Numbered from the stretch's first letter, positions 13,877 through 21,413 are shown. The stretch is DNA of 22,982 bases from CAYQTE01 sp964420285 (GCA_964420285.1 CAYQTE010000073.1:1-22982), one strand, 5' to 3'. Notes: generated by a model from the sequence alone, not told the origin. Made by a program: numbers and translations.

Positions 13877-15841
13877 ATGTCTGAGCCGATTCGAGAATCA
13901 CTGCTGGGTGTGCTGCCGCCGGAACTGGACGAATTGCTCACCGGCTGGGGATTGAGCAAATTCCGCGGACGGCAGGTGCGGCAATGGGTCTTCGAGAAAC
14001 TCGTCATCGACCCGGCCGGGATGTCGAATCTGTCGCGGCTGGACCGGGATCGCATCGCGGCGGGATTCAGCATTGCCGATGGGCAAATCCTCCGCGAGCA
14101 ACACAGCACGGACGGAACAATCAAGCTGCTGATCGGCTGGGCGGATGGCGCGGTGGCCGAGACCGTCATGATTCCGGACAACGTGCGGCGGACGGCGTGC
14201 ATCAGTTCGCAGGTGGGATGCCCGGTCGGCTGCCGGTTCTGCGCCAGCGGCATTGGCGGCGTCAAGGGTAACCTCACCGCGGCGCGCATCGTCGAGCAGG
14301 TACTGCACATCAATCGGGTGATGAAGCCGAACGGCGAGCGCATCAATCACGTCGTCTTCATGGGCATGGGCGAGCCATTGGCCAATTACGCCAATGTCAT
14401 CCGCGCCATCCGCATCCTCAATCACCCCGAGTGCTTCAATATCGGGGCTCGGAAAATCACCGTGTCCACCGTCGGCGTGCCGGCGAAAATGCGGCACCTG
14501 GCCGACGAAGACCTGTCGCTCAATCTGGCCATTTCCTTGCACGCGCCCAATGAACCGCTCCGCCGGCAACTCATCCCCTGGGCGGAACATTTCGATCTGG
14601 CGGAGATACTGAACGCCGGCCGGTATTATTTCGATCGCACCGGGCGCGAGTTGACACTGGAATACGTGCTGCTGGGCGGCGTGAACGATTCGGTGGCGCT
14701 GGCCCGCGAGTTGTCGCGCGTGTGCAAGACGATACGTGCCAACGTGAATCTGATCCGCTACAACCCGGTCGAGGGATTGGAATATAAACGTCCCACGGCC
14801 GAGGCCACCATGGCGTTTGTGACCGAACTGCGCGAGCACGGCGTGAACGCACATGTGCGCAAATCGCGAGGCAGCGACATCGACGCCGCCTGCGGCCAGC
14901 TTCGCCGCCGACAGGAACCCGCCGCGGCGCCGCCGGCCATCCCGCCCCAGGTTGTGGACGAACATCAAAGGGATCGCTCAGGCGGATTCACCATCATCGA
15001 ACTTCTCGTCGCGGCCGCCGCCATGCTGATCGTGCTGGCAATCTTCATCCCCTATCTGGAAAAATTCCGCGAGTCGGCACGCCGAACCGCCTGCGCCCAG
15101 CACCTGGAAGTTCTCGGCAATGCGCTCCGCAAGTACGCCCAGGACAACGGCTTCAATTATCCGCGAGTCCGCTACGATGCCCTCGCCAATCCAAACGGCT
15201 ACGCCGCCTTCACCGGAGCGTGGTCGGACAACGCGTTCGCCACGGGCACCTCCGTCGCCGCCAGCGATGTCACCGCCTCGCTCTGGCTGCTGCTCAAGAG
15301 CGGCTACATCAAAGACCCCGGCCTGTTCATCTGCCCCGGCTCGGAAAACTGGGCCGATCCCATGACCGATGCACACGGCCGGGCCAGTTCGCTGGCCCAC
15401 CGCGCCAATTTCCAGGGCGCCAATAATCTCAGCTATTCCTACGCCACCCCATTCAGCAACGCCTTCAACTATCGGCTCAACAGCGATCACCTGCCGGCCG
15501 ATTTCGCGCTGATGTCCGACAAGAATCCGGGCTTTGCCACCAGCGGTTCGGCCGTCATCGGCCCGGCCCGCAACGCCCCGCCGCTGGACATGGCCGGGGC
15601 CAACAGCTTCAACCACCAGCGCGCCGGCCAGAATGTGCTCTTTGCCGCCGGCAATGTGAACTTTCAGCCCAATCCCTACTGCGGCGTCGCCGGCGACAAC
15701 ATCTTCACCGCCCTGGCGCCGCAGCGGCTCAACGGCGAACACCCCGCGCTGGACGCCGTCGGCTACATCGGACCGGCCATCGGACCCGCCTATGAATTCG
15801 ACAGTTACCTCGTGCCCACCGCTGCCGATGCGGCGCCTTGA
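13877..15841 (+). CDS. rlmN: RlmN (23S rRNA A2503 methyltransferase) fused to a prepilin-like protein
   Basis: The ATG at 13877 begins MSEPIRESLLG; the frame before it is a shadow of the propeller gene. Residues 1-345 are a complete RlmN: radical-SAM Cys115, Cys119 and Cys122 in GCPVGCRFCASG, the methyl-relay Cys108 (ACISSQVG) and Cys339 in DIDAACGQL, plus GMGEPLANY. RlmN makes m2A2503 in 23S rRNA and some tRNAs. With no stop, the frame runs through a Pro/Ala linker into a prepilin signature, GG then FTIIELLVAAAAMLIVLAIF (about residues 370-390). A DUF1559-like pseudopilin domain follows, ending in NVLFAAGNVNFQ and NIFT motifs. A GTG at 14954 could start a separate ~296-aa prepilin with a ten-residue leader, but its ribosome site is weak. 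True fusion, internal start or a lost stop are all possible. Confidence 0.9.
   Translation: MSEPIRESLLGVLPPELDELLTGWGLSKFRGRQVRQWVFEKLVIDPAGMSNLSRLDRDRIAAGFSIADGQILREQHSTDGTIKLLIGWADGAVAETVMIPDNVRRTACISSQVGCPVGCRFCASGIGGVKGNLTAARIVEQVLHINRVMKPNGERINHVVFMGMGEPLANYANVIRAIRILNHPECFNIGARKITVSTVGVPAKMRHLADEDLSLNLAISLHAPNEPLRRQLIPWAEHFDLAEILNAGRYYFDRTGRELTLEYVLLGGVNDSVALARELSRVCKTIRANVNLIRYNPVEGLEYKRPTAEATMAFVTELREHGVNAHVRKSRGSDIDAACGQLRRRQEPAAAPPAIPPQVVDEHQRDRSGGFTIIELLVAAAAMLIVLAIFIPYLEKFRESARRTACAQHLEVLGNALRKYAQDNGFNYPRVRYDALANPNGYAAFTGAWSDNAFATGTSVAASDVTASLWLLLKSGYIKDPGLFICPGSENWADPMTDAHGRASSLAHRANFQGANNLSYSYATPFSNAFNYRLNSDHLPADFALMSDKNPGFATSGSAVIGPARNAPPLDMAGANSFNHQRAGQNVLFAAGNVNFQPNPYCGVAGDNIFTALAPQRLNGEHPALDAVGYIGPAIGPAYEFDSYLVPTAADAAP
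14954..15841 (+). CDS. Alternative internal start: type IV prepilin-like (DUF1559-type) protein
   Basis: This is a nested reading within the rlmN ORF, listed because a prepilin domain is hard to reconcile with a cytosolic methyltransferase. From GTG 14954 the leader is short and charged (DEHQRDRSGG), with cleavage expected between Gly and Phe. Glu sits at +5, as in type IV pilins, followed by a ~20-residue hydrophobic helix. The globular part carries H-Q-R-A-G-Q-NVLFAAGNV and DNIFT, the C-terminal signature common in planctomycete pseudopilins. Function may be in a type II secretion or pilus-like assembly; planctomycete genomes carry many such proteins. The ribosome site (AGG two bases before the GTG) is poor. 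Confidence 0.5.
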   Translation: MDEHQRDRSGGFTIIELLVAAAAMLIVLAIFIPYLEKFRESARRTACAQHLEVLGNALRKYAQDNGFNYPRVRYDALANPNGYAAFTGAWSDNAFATGTSVAASDVTASLWLLLKSGYIKDPGLFICPGSENWADPMTDAHGRASSLAHRANFQGANNLSYSYATPFSNAFNYRLNSDHLPADFALMSDKNPGFATSGSAVIGPARNAPPLDMAGANSFNHQRAGQNVLFAAGNVNFQPNPYCGVAGDNIFTALAPQRLNGEHPALDAVGYIGPAIGPAYEFDSYLVPTAADAAP

Positions 15842-15945
15842 CATGTGACCGGCTTTTTCCCGCGCTTGGCTTTCTTTTGCCGGCCGGACTGGATATAGTG
15901 CCCGCTCACGCGGACGGATCCGCGATCTCTTTTGAGGGTCTGCGC

Positions 15946-17163
15946 ATGGATGCAAAATCGACCCTGGGCAAGCCGCGACTGCTGATCTCCTGCCAGTCGC
16001 TGTGCCATAACGCAACGCTCATCCGAAAACGCCTTCCCAGCCGCACGCGAATGTGCGCGGTCGTCAAGGCCAACGCCTATGGCCACGGCGCGGGCATCGT
16101 CGCCGATGCCCTTGGCACCGCCGATCTGTCGCTCAACACGTCCCCCGCCGACGCCTTCGCCGTCGCCGATCTCGATGAGGCCGCCGCACTGGACAACGTC
16201 CGCCAGCCGATCATCGTGCTGCGGCCGGTGGAAAATGTGTTCCTCGGCCAGCACCGTTCGCGCCTGGAGAACGCGATCCGGCACGGCTGGATATTGACGG
16301 TGTGCAGCCCGGCCGCCGCGGGCGATCTGGCTCGCGTGGCGCAGGCGTGCCGTCAGCGGGCCGCCGTTCAGATCATGATCGACACCGGCATGGCCCGCGA
16401 AGGCGTCCCGCCGGACGCAGTGCCCCATCTCATTGATGCCATCCGATCGCTGCCGGCGCTGCGGCTGGTTGGCCTGGCCACCCATTTCGCCCGCGGTGAA
16501 GAACACGATCATCCGTTCAACGGCGAGCAACTCGATCGCTTTCTGCGCTGCACCGACCCGATCGCACACACAACCGCACTGTCGATCGGCCGGCACGCCG
16601 CCAACAGCGCCGCCATCTTCTTCGCTCCCGCCGCCGCTCTGGACATGGTCCGGCCGGGCATCAGCCTCTACGGCATCGACCCCAGCGGCAAGCCGTGCGT
16701 GGATCGCCCGCTGCGGCCGGTCTTGGAATGGCTGGCCCCGATCGTCGCCATCCACGACATTCCGGCCGGGGCGAGCGTCGGCTATGGCCAATCATGGCGA
16801 GCGGCCAGCGCCGCGCGTATCGGGCTGGTTCCGGTCGGATATGCCGACGGTTATCCGCGCTCTCTGTCCAGTCGCGGCACGATGATCGTACACCGCAAAC
16901 CCGTGCCCGTCGTCGGAAAAGTCTGCATGGACATGACCTGCCTCGACCTGACGGCGGTCCCGCACGCGGCCATCGGCGACGAGGCGACGGTCCTGGACCC
17001 CGATCCACTCTCCCCCGCCAGCGCCTACGCCATCGCGAAGTTGGCCGATACAATCCCCTACGAAATCCTCAGCCGCATCGGCCCGCGCATCCGGCGCGTG
17101 GCGATCGATCCGGTGACCGTCCCCACCCCTCCGGCGGCGCTGTCGAGTTTTCAGGAACAGTAA
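15946..17163 (+). CDS. alr: Alanine racemase
   Basis: The ATG at 15946 follows GAGGG and gives 405 aa; a TTG at 15838 overlapping the previous stop would add 36 residues that do not look like the family. The protein has every alanine racemase hallmark: AVVKANAYGHGA with PLP-linked Lys41, MIDTGMAREG, LRLVGLATHFARG, HAANSAA, DMVRPGISLYGIDP, SVGYGQSWRA with catalytic Tyr280, VPVGYADGYPR, KVCMDMTCLDL and TIPYEILSRIGPR. It makes D-alanine for peptidoglycan. It is the last chromosomal gene before the integrated element; the attachment site begins 40 bp after its stop. A shorter paralogue is at 11039-11971. Confidence 0.95.
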   Translation: MDAKSTLGKPRLLISCQSLCHNATLIRKRLPSRTRMCAVVKANAYGHGAGIVADALGTADLSLNTSPADAFAVADLDEAAALDNVRQPIIVLRPVENVFLGQHRSRLENAIRHGWILTVCSPAAAGDLARVAQACRQRAAVQIMIDTGMAREGVPPDAVPHLIDAIRSLPALRLVGLATHFARGEEHDHPFNGEQLDRFLRCTDPIAHTTALSIGRHAANSAAIFFAPAAALDMVRPGISLYGIDPSGKPCVDRPLRPVLEWLAPIVAIHDIPAGASVGYGQSWRAASAARIGLVPVGYADGYPRSLSSRGTMIVHRKPVPVVGKVCMDMTCLDLTAVPHAAIGDEATVLDPDPLSPASAYAIAKLADTIPYEILSRIGPRIRRVAIDPVTVPTPPAALSSFQEQ

Positions 17164-17202
17164 ACCAGCGCCCGCGCCTCGATCGCGCGAGATTGACGCA
17201 GC

Positions 17203-17225
17203 AGTACCCGCGACAGGGGTCGAAC
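17203..17225 (+). repeat. Left attachment repeat (attL)
   Basis: AGTACCCGCGACAGG is identical to the right copy; after a 2-bp difference (GG versus AT) TCGAAC also matches. Left of it is chromosome and right of it is element DNA, where the tRNA-like sequence breaks down. Confidence 0.88.
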
Positions 17226-17428
17226 GTATCGCGGGAAAGCCCGTAAATCAGCACTTTTCGGCGGGCGGTGGCGCAGAATCCGGCGCGCATGGCGACGATT
17301 CGCGGCCCGGCGAGTTGCCGGCGGACTTGGCCGAAGTGGCGGCGGCGTGGCCGACGTTGCCGGCGGACGTGCGGCGGACCATCCTTCACGTCGTCCGCGC
17401 GACGCCCAGGGGGGAAGCGAATGCGTAA
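17204..17428 (+). other. Displaced 3' coding end of the integrase gene
   Basis: In the frame that the integrase uses across the repeat (GTA-CCC-GCG-ACA-GG), this segment stays open for 74 codons and ends in TAA. It encodes VPATGVERIAGKPVN, a linker (SAGGGAESGAHGDDSRPG), and a compact helical end: ELPADLAEVAAAWPTLP and VRRTILHVVRATPRGEANA. I recall a similar W-P-x-L-P ending in other planctomycete integrases, but that is from memory. There is no start codon or ribosome site at the left edge, so in the integrated state it is probably untranslated. Joined to the integrase by excision it would form its C-terminus, giving about 495 aa in total. Confidence 0.75.
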
Positions 17429-17714
17429 CGCCATGCCCGTTGCGCGGAAGCGGCCCGCCGCGGCACGATCGGGGCCGGGGCGGGATAAACGCCGGGCGGC
17501 GGCGCCGGACGCCCTGGCGTGCCGGCCGTGGCACGGCGGCGGCGATCCTGTCAGACGCGCGGTAGGTACTTTTCCGCGCCGCGCGCGGCCCGGCGATGAA
17601 GAAGACGGCGAAACTTTCGCGCACAAGCAATTTTCGCTTGGACGCAAACACAGGTTCCGCACCTTATGGCGCGGACCAGAAAGGGACGGCACGCAATGGA
17701 CGACACCGCACTGA
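17421..17714 (+). CDS. Possible small basic protein, unknown
   Basis: An ATG at 17421 overlaps the TAA of the displaced integrase tail and follows a strong GGGGGGAAG ribosome-like site. The 97-aa product (MRNAMPVARKRPAAARSG...) is Arg/Pro-rich with no recognisable domain, and its end overlaps the next gene by 19 bp. The start context is good, but composition could simply reflect GC-rich DNA. In the excised circle it would lie directly downstream of the full-length integrase. Low confidence. Confidence 0.35.
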   Translation: MRNAMPVARKRPAAARSGPGRDKRRAAAPDALACRPWHGGGDPVRRAVGTFPRRARPGDEEDGETFAHKQFSLGRKHRFRTLWRGPERDGTQWTTPH

Positions 17715-18298
17715 GCAACTTGACCGGGACGGAGCAAATCAAGGTTATGGAAAACTTGACCCAGCAAGCGGCCGGCTGGTTGCTGGGGCTGACGGCGCGG
17801 ACGATGCGAGATTGGCCGACGATCCCGCGCGGCGCGGACGGGCGGTACAATGCCGCGGCGCTGGTGAAATGGCAAGCCGGCCGGGTGGAGCGCGCCAACC
17901 TGGCCGACACTGAATATGAAACGCTGCTGACGATCGCCGAAGCGACCGACATTGACGGTCTGGCCGGCGCGGTCAAGGCGCTGGGCGATCTTCGGAGGGC
18001 TTACGGCGCCGGGATTCTTGCGGAGTTTGGCGAGATTCTGCTGGGGAAGTGGGGCGAGATTCTCGACGCAAGCCCGGAACACTTCGGCGCGCCGACGCCG
18101 GCGGACCTTCGGCAGAAAGACGAAGCACGCCGCAAGGCCGACGCCGAAGCTGAGGCCCGGCGAGAATTGAGAATCGCAACGATTTGCGATGCGTGCAAAA
18201 AATTGCGGCGCGGGCGCCGGTGGATCAAAGCGGGTCCGCCCGCCGGGTTTGTGGTAATGGCGGATTTATGCCCGGCATGCGCGGCGGCGGCGCGGTAG
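17696..18298 (+). CDS. Nu1/terminase-small-subunit-like HTH protein with C-terminal zinc ribbon
   Basis: The ATG at 17696 has AAAGGGA upstream and gives 200 aa; an in-frame ATG at 17666 is less well placed. Residues ~18-60 resemble the winged-helix HTH of phage terminase small subunits of the Nu1 type: TQQAAGWLLGLTARTMRDW, then P-R-G-A-D-G-R-YNAAALVKWQAG. A helical middle follows (LGDLRRAYGAGILAEFGEIL). The C-terminus has two Cys pairs, CDAC and CPAC, about 30 residues apart, a likely zinc ribbon. In satellites, small-terminase homologues redirect helper-phage packaging, so this could be a packaging specificity factor; it may instead be a regulator. No large terminase is present. Confidence 0.65.
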   Translation: MDDTALSNLTGTEQIKVMENLTQQAAGWLLGLTARTMRDWPTIPRGADGRYNAAALVKWQAGRVERANLADTEYETLLTIAEATDIDGLAGAVKALGDLRRAYGAGILAEFGEILLGKWGEILDASPEHFGAPTPADLRQKDEARRKADAEAEARRELRIATICDACKKLRRGRRWIKAGPPAGFVVMADLCPACAAAAR

Positions 18299-18367
18299 GA
18301 TGTGGAAATCGGGACGGGCGCCCCGCTGGCCAGCGATGCGCCCAAGCGATCCGGCGGCGGCGGGTTA

Positions 18368-18410
18368 TTCACCTGGCCCGCCGCTGCCGATCGGCCCGTA
18401 AACAGGTGAA
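18368..18410 (+). promoter_or_regulatory. Inverted repeat covering a ribosome site
   Basis: TTCACCTG (18368-18375) is perfectly complementary to CAGGTGAA (18403-18410), which contains the Shine-Dalgarno of the gene at 18413. Pairing in the mRNA would hide the ribosome site; as DNA it could be an operator. CAGGTGAA also serves as ribosome site for the integrase (21654-21661). Confidence 0.4.
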
Positions 18411-18412
18411 AC

Positions 18413-19117
18413 ATGCCGGGACAATCTCAAAACAGCGGGAAAAACGCGATATTCGAGGCGATCGACCTGGCCGGGGAAATCACGGCGGCGCGGCTTTCAT
18501 CGGAACCGGCGGCGCGGCGGTTCATTGCGGCGGTCAATCGGCTGCGGGAAATCCTGCCGGACGCGGAGTTTGCGATTGCGCAACGGCGCGGGGAGCTTCC
18601 GGGGGAACTGGCCGAGTGGGTCAAGCGAGGGTGGGCGGCGCTGCAACTTCTCGAAACGACCATGCCGGTGTTTCCGACACAAGTGGACGAAGGCGATTTT
18701 AGCGAGGGGATGGGGCGCCCGCCGGTGCCGGAGTGGGCGCGAAACGCGCAGCGCGTCGCGCAATCCCTGGCTGCGCCGGCGGCGCTGCTGAAGTGGCGGC
18801 GGGCGCCCACGCCAAAGCGGCGACGGCGGCGGGAACGGAAATTGACCGCGCGGCAGATTGAAATTTTGCAATCCGTTGGCGAATGGGGCAACTGCGCGGA
18901 AGCGGCGCGGCGGATCGGGATCGACCCCAAAACCGTGCGGGAGATTTACGCGGCGGGCTTGAAGAACGCGGGCAAGCTGGCAAACAAGCTGATCGGCAGG
19001 CCGGCAACGGTCAAGCTGCCGACCGATCGGCGGGGCGAATCGCAAATGGCCGACGCGGATGAAGGGCCGGCGGCGATCCGGCCGGCGCCGGGTGTCAGGC
19101 GGGACCGGCGGCGGTGA
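18413..19117 (+). CDS. HTH DNA-binding protein of the element, unknown function
   Basis: The ATG at 18413 follows CAGGTGAA and gives 234 aa. Residues 1-110 are helical (FEAIDLAGEITAARL, AVNRLREILPDAEFAIAQRR) without a known match. A strongly basic stretch (KRRRRRERK, ~138-148) leads into a clear helix-turn-helix: LTARQIEILQSVGEWGNCAEAARRIGIDPKTVREIYAAG in pattern (first helix ARQIEIL, turn W-G-N, AEAARRIGID, recognition KTVREIYAAG), like sigma-70 region 4 or LuxR-type HTHs. The last 50 residues look disordered. It is probably a regulator of the element. Its position between the Nu1-like gene and the small ORF suggests one transcript. Confidence 0.65.
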   Translation: MPGQSQNSGKNAIFEAIDLAGEITAARLSSEPAARRFIAAVNRLREILPDAEFAIAQRRGELPGELAEWVKRGWAALQLLETTMPVFPTQVDEGDFSEGMGRPPVPEWARNAQRVAQSLAAPAALLKWRRAPTPKRRRRRERKLTARQIEILQSVGEWGNCAEAARRIGIDPKTVREIYAAGLKNAGKLANKLIGRPATVKLPTDRRGESQMADADEGPAAIRPAPGVRRDRRR

Positions 19118-19271
19118 ATTTCGGGGGGTATTAACGGGGGTATAAGGCCGGCGCAATTCCTTTTTTTTGCGGATGCGATCTTAGGCCGATTTTATCGGGC
19201 GATTCTCGCCTTTTGGAGGCGACGCCGGGGCGTGCTTGCGCGCTTAAATCCCCCCGATCGGCCGTAGGGGT

Positions 19272-19448
19272 ATGAGCAAGGCAAACATGACATCGGCGCA
19301 TCGGCTGGCGCTGGCGGAACTGGGGCGGGCGGCGCGGAAAGTGCAACTGCTGGAGCGGCGACGCCGGCAAACGAAGCGCGTCGCGGCGCGGGCGCGGCCG
19401 TGCGACGCGCCCGCCCAGTCCTTTGCCGATCAAACCAAAACCCCATGA
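19272..19448 (+). CDS. Small Arg-rich protein (58 aa), unknown
   Basis: The ATG at 19272 follows GTAGGGG. The product begins MSKANMTSAHRLALAELG, forms a likely amphipathic helix (RAARKVQLLERRRRQTKRV), and ends SFADQTKTP. Its TGA overlaps the ATG of the next gene (ATGA at 19445-19448), which supports real translation. The 154-bp gap before it contains a T8 tract (19161-19168) and a small TCGCC/GGCGA hairpin (19206-19222) but no convincing promoter. Function unknown. Confidence 0.5.
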   Translation: MSKANMTSAHRLALAELGRAARKVQLLERRRRQTKRVAARARPCDAPAQSFADQTKTP

Positions 19449-19963
19449 AAAAGGCCGCGCGGGTTAGAGCCGGCGCGGCGGAAAGATCATCACCAATGCG
19501 GAACATAAGCAATCGAGTTGCACTTGACAACGCTTCCCTTGTCGGCTGCGCCGGCCGTGACCGGGGCATGGCCCTGGCGGCGGCCGGGCGGCGGCGGGAA
19601 ATCGTACGCGATACGCTCCGCTTCATCGTGGCGATCCTGGCGGCGCCGGATGGGACGGCGACACTGGACGACGCGGCGGACCTGGCCAGCGCGTTTGCCG
19701 ACGGCGGCCGGTGGCGCGGATCAATCCCAACGGCCCTGGCCCGCCGCGGGCTGATCGAGTGCGCGGGGCATCGACAATCCGACCGAGCGGCCCGGCATCG
19801 GGGGCTTGTGACGGTCTGGCGAGCGATCGACCGGGCCGGGCTGGCATGGCTGGCCGGCGAGATTCGCGCGGAGCTGGGGTTGCCCGCGCCGGCGAATCCG
19901 GCGGCGGCCCAGGGGGAGCTTTTCGGGCGATTCGCGCCGCAACCGAGGTATCGCCGTGACTGA
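19445..19963 (+). CDS. Possible winged-helix protein of the element, unknown
   Basis: The ATG at 19445 overlaps the preceding stop (ATGA) and gives 172 aa; a later ATG at 19497 has GGAAAG upstream and is an alternative. The middle contains a likely winged helix: RRREIVRDTLRFIVAIL, LDDAADLASAF, RGSIPTALARRGLIEC, HRGLVTVWRAID, patterned like proteins that bind DNA and read 'new/old' replication or modification sites. The end is ELGLPAP and a Pro/Ala stretch with QGELFGRF. No specific family is recognised. Its end overlaps the AlpA-like gene by 8 bp. Confidence 0.6.
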   Translation: MKKAARVRAGAAERSSPMRNISNRVALDNASLVGCAGRDRGMALAAAGRRREIVRDTLRFIVAILAAPDGTATLDDAADLASAFADGGRWRGSIPTALARRGLIECAGHRQSDRAARHRGLVTVWRAIDRAGLAWLAGEIRAELGLPAPANPAAAQGELFGRFAPQPRYRRD

Positions 19964-20189
19964 CTCCCCATTCTTCCCCAAACCTGCGTCAACCGAGGCG
20001 CTGCTGCTGACCGCGCGGCAAGCGGCGGCGGCGCTGGCGATAAGCGAGCGAACGCTGTACACGCTGACGAAGCGCGGTGAACTGCCGGCGGTGCGGATCG
20101 GGGCGGCCGTCAGATACGATCGGCGGGACGTTCAAGCCCTGATCGAGCGATTGAAGGGGCCGGCGCGGGCCCAGGAGGGCGGGCGATGA
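19956..20189 (+). CDS. AlpA/Xis-like HTH protein (helix-turn-helix 17 family)
   Basis: The GTG start at 19956 has GAGG about eight bases upstream and gives 77 aa. LLLTARQAAAALAISERTLYTL followed by TKRGELPAVRIGAAVRYDRRDVQALIERL (in parts: TLYTLTKRGELPAV, RIGAAVRYDRRDV) is the MerR-like winged HTH of excisionases and AlpA regulators. Such proteins bend attachment-site DNA to favour excision or activate integrase genes. It overlaps both neighbours (8 bp upstream; ATGA downstream), so its synthesis is probably coupled with the replication protein. Excision factor versus transcription activator cannot be separated by sequence. Confidence 0.8.
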   Translation: MTDSPFFPKPASTEALLLTARQAAAALAISERTLYTLTKRGELPAVRIGAAVRYDRRDVQALIERLKGPARAQEGGR

Positions 20190-21388
20190 ATCGCACGGAT
20201 CGCCAGATTGAACCCATCGCCGATCGCGCGGCTGATCCCGCCGGCGAACAGCCGACGCCGACACCGCCCAGGTATTTCGTCGTGTCGGACGCGCCGTTTT
20301 CGATTTCGACGCGCGCCGACACCATCGACCGCACGATTGCCGGGCTGATCGAATCCGGTGCTTGGGAGAACTTGAACGCGACGCAAGAGCGGATGCTACG
20401 GGGGCTGTTCGAGCGGGCCGACGGCGATTTCATCGTCCACGGATCGGCGCGCGACCTGGCCCGGAGTTGGAAGCCCAGGCCGATCCCGTATTCAACCTGG
20501 TCCGACAACTGGCCGGCGATCCGGGATGCGCGTCTGGCCCAATCGGTCAAGCTGCCTGGCGGGCGCTGGGGAATCCGCCTGATCGTCGCCCCGGAATCCG
20601 GGCCACGGCCCGGAAAGCGGGCCGACACTCTGGCCCGGAATCCGGGCCACGGCCCGAAAAGCGGGCCAGCCCCATACGGAGATATTAACGCGCGCCCGCG
20701 CCCGGCAGAGAAAAAGAGAGAGATAGAGATTCTCTCTCAAGGCGCGGAAGCAAAGGCGGATGCGCTGAGCGGCCCGGACCTGTTGGCGGGCCACGATTTC
20801 CCGACGAAGGCCGGCGGCAAGCGGCGTTGCCGGCTGACGCAGCATGAAATCGGCAAGGCGGTCGAACTCTGGCCGCGCTTGCATGGCCGGCCCTTCGGGA
20901 CCGCCGACGCTGAAAAGCTGATCGCCCTGGCCGAAGCGCCGCACATTCTGAACCCGTTTCGATTCGCGCAAGCGATCCTTTGCAACGGGTTCATTGACGA
21001 GCGGCCGGCGCAAGGGCAACTTTTCCCCGCTAACCATCCGCGCGGGATGGGCGGCGCCGAGCATGACGCGGCAAAGCGTGAAGCCCGACGGCAAGAGGGC
21101 CAGCGGACCGCCGCTGATCGGGATTCGTGGAATCGTCCCTGCGACCTATCGGACGCCCAGCGGACCGCCAAAGCCGCGCGGGAGCGCTTCGCGGAATTTC
21201 AGGCCGGCGGCCGGATGGCGGAAGTCAAAGCGGCGATCGACGCGGCCGCGGCCCACGATCCCGCGACCGCGCGGCGATGGTCTGGATATCTGACTGAGGG
21301 CCGAATCGAGCCGGACCTGGCGGCGATCCTGGCGACGGTGCGGGCGCCCGGATCGGCGGCCGGGAAAAGGCCGGACGATCGGGCTTGA
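20186..21388 (+). CDS. Putative replication initiator-like protein of the element
   Basis: The ATG overlaps the AlpA-like stop (ATGA) and gives 400 aa. Residues ~30-133 look like a winged-helix domain (LNATQERMLRGLFERADGDF, then GSARDLARSW, IRDARLAQSVKL, GGRWGIRLIV). Residues ~135-205 are a low-complexity linker encoded by two 34-bp palindromic repeats and a purine-rich stretch. Residues ~205-400 are helical and charged (TQHEIGKAVELWPRLHGRPF, LNPFRFAQAILCNGFID), with no Walker or relaxase motif. The layout of DNA-binding head, repeats, AT-richer tract and C-terminal domain recalls lambda O, whose gene contains the origin. The replication role is inferred from architecture and position, not a confident family match. 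Confidence 0.55.
   Translation: MNRTDRQIEPIADRAADPAGEQPTPTPPRYFVVSDAPFSISTRADTIDRTIAGLIESGAWENLNATQERMLRGLFERADGDFIVHGSARDLARSWKPRPIPYSTWSDNWPAIRDARLAQSVKLPGGRWGIRLIVAPESGPRPGKRADTLARNPGHGPKSGPAPYGDINARPRPAEKKREIEILSQGAEAKADALSGPDLLAGHDFPTKAGGKRRCRLTQHEIGKAVELWPRLHGRPFGTADAEKLIALAEAPHILNPFRFAQAILCNGFIDERPAQGQLFPANHPRGMGGAEHDAAKREARRQEGQRTAADRDSWNRPCDLSDAQRTAKAARERFAEFQAGGRMAEVKAAIDAAAAHDPATARRWSGYLTEGRIEPDLAAILATVRAPGSAAGKRPDDRA
20590..20623 (+). repeat. Palindromic iteron-like repeat, copy 1
   Basis: A 34-bp unit made of nested inverted repeats: CCCGG-AAT-CCGGG, CGGGCC-AC-GGCCCG and GGCCCG-GAAAG-CGGGCC. It differs from copy 2 at one base. Confidence 0.85.
20634..20667 (+). repeat. Palindromic iteron-like repeat, copy 2
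   Basis: It starts 44 bp after copy 1 and has one base change (A for G). Because 44 is not a multiple of three, the two copies are translated in different frames. Confidence 0.85.
20708..20740 (+). other. Purine-rich tract with GAGAGAG/CTCTCTC inverted repeat
   Basis: A GA-rich stretch, much lower in GC than its surroundings, contains GAGAGAG (20716-20722) and CTCTCTC (20732-20738) around a 9-base loop. It lies 40-75 bp beyond the repeats, where a DNA-unwinding element would be expected in an origin. Its role is inferred. Confidence 0.4.
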
Positions 21389-21413
21389 CATTTACTTGCA
21401 AAATGGGTAGTGT
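21385..21413 (+). promoter_or_regulatory. Sigma-70 promoter of the XRE gene (leaderless)
   Basis: TTGACA (21385-21390), a 17-bp spacer, and TAGTGT (21408-21413). The predicted start of transcription is at about 21420, the A of the ATG, so the mRNA is probably leaderless. The -35 overlaps the TGA of the upstream gene. Confidence 0.7.

Noticed and set aside
13898..14968. 356-aa minus-strand ORF opposite rlmN
   Set aside because: No recognisable domain and no ribosome site; rlmN on the plus strand is unambiguous.
15838..15945. Longer alanine racemase start at TTG 15838
   Set aside because: The added 36 residues do not look like the family and the ATG at 15946 has a GAGGG ribosome site.
17162..17171. 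AAACCAGCGC near the left att site also occurs in the tRNA (22968-22977)
   Set aside because: It is only 10 bp, not at a matching distance from the core; probably chance, though an old att remnant cannot be excluded.
17596..17913. ORF starting MKKTAKLSRTSNF
   Set aside because: Plausible first codons, but most of it overlaps the Nu1-like gene in another frame and has no ribosome site.
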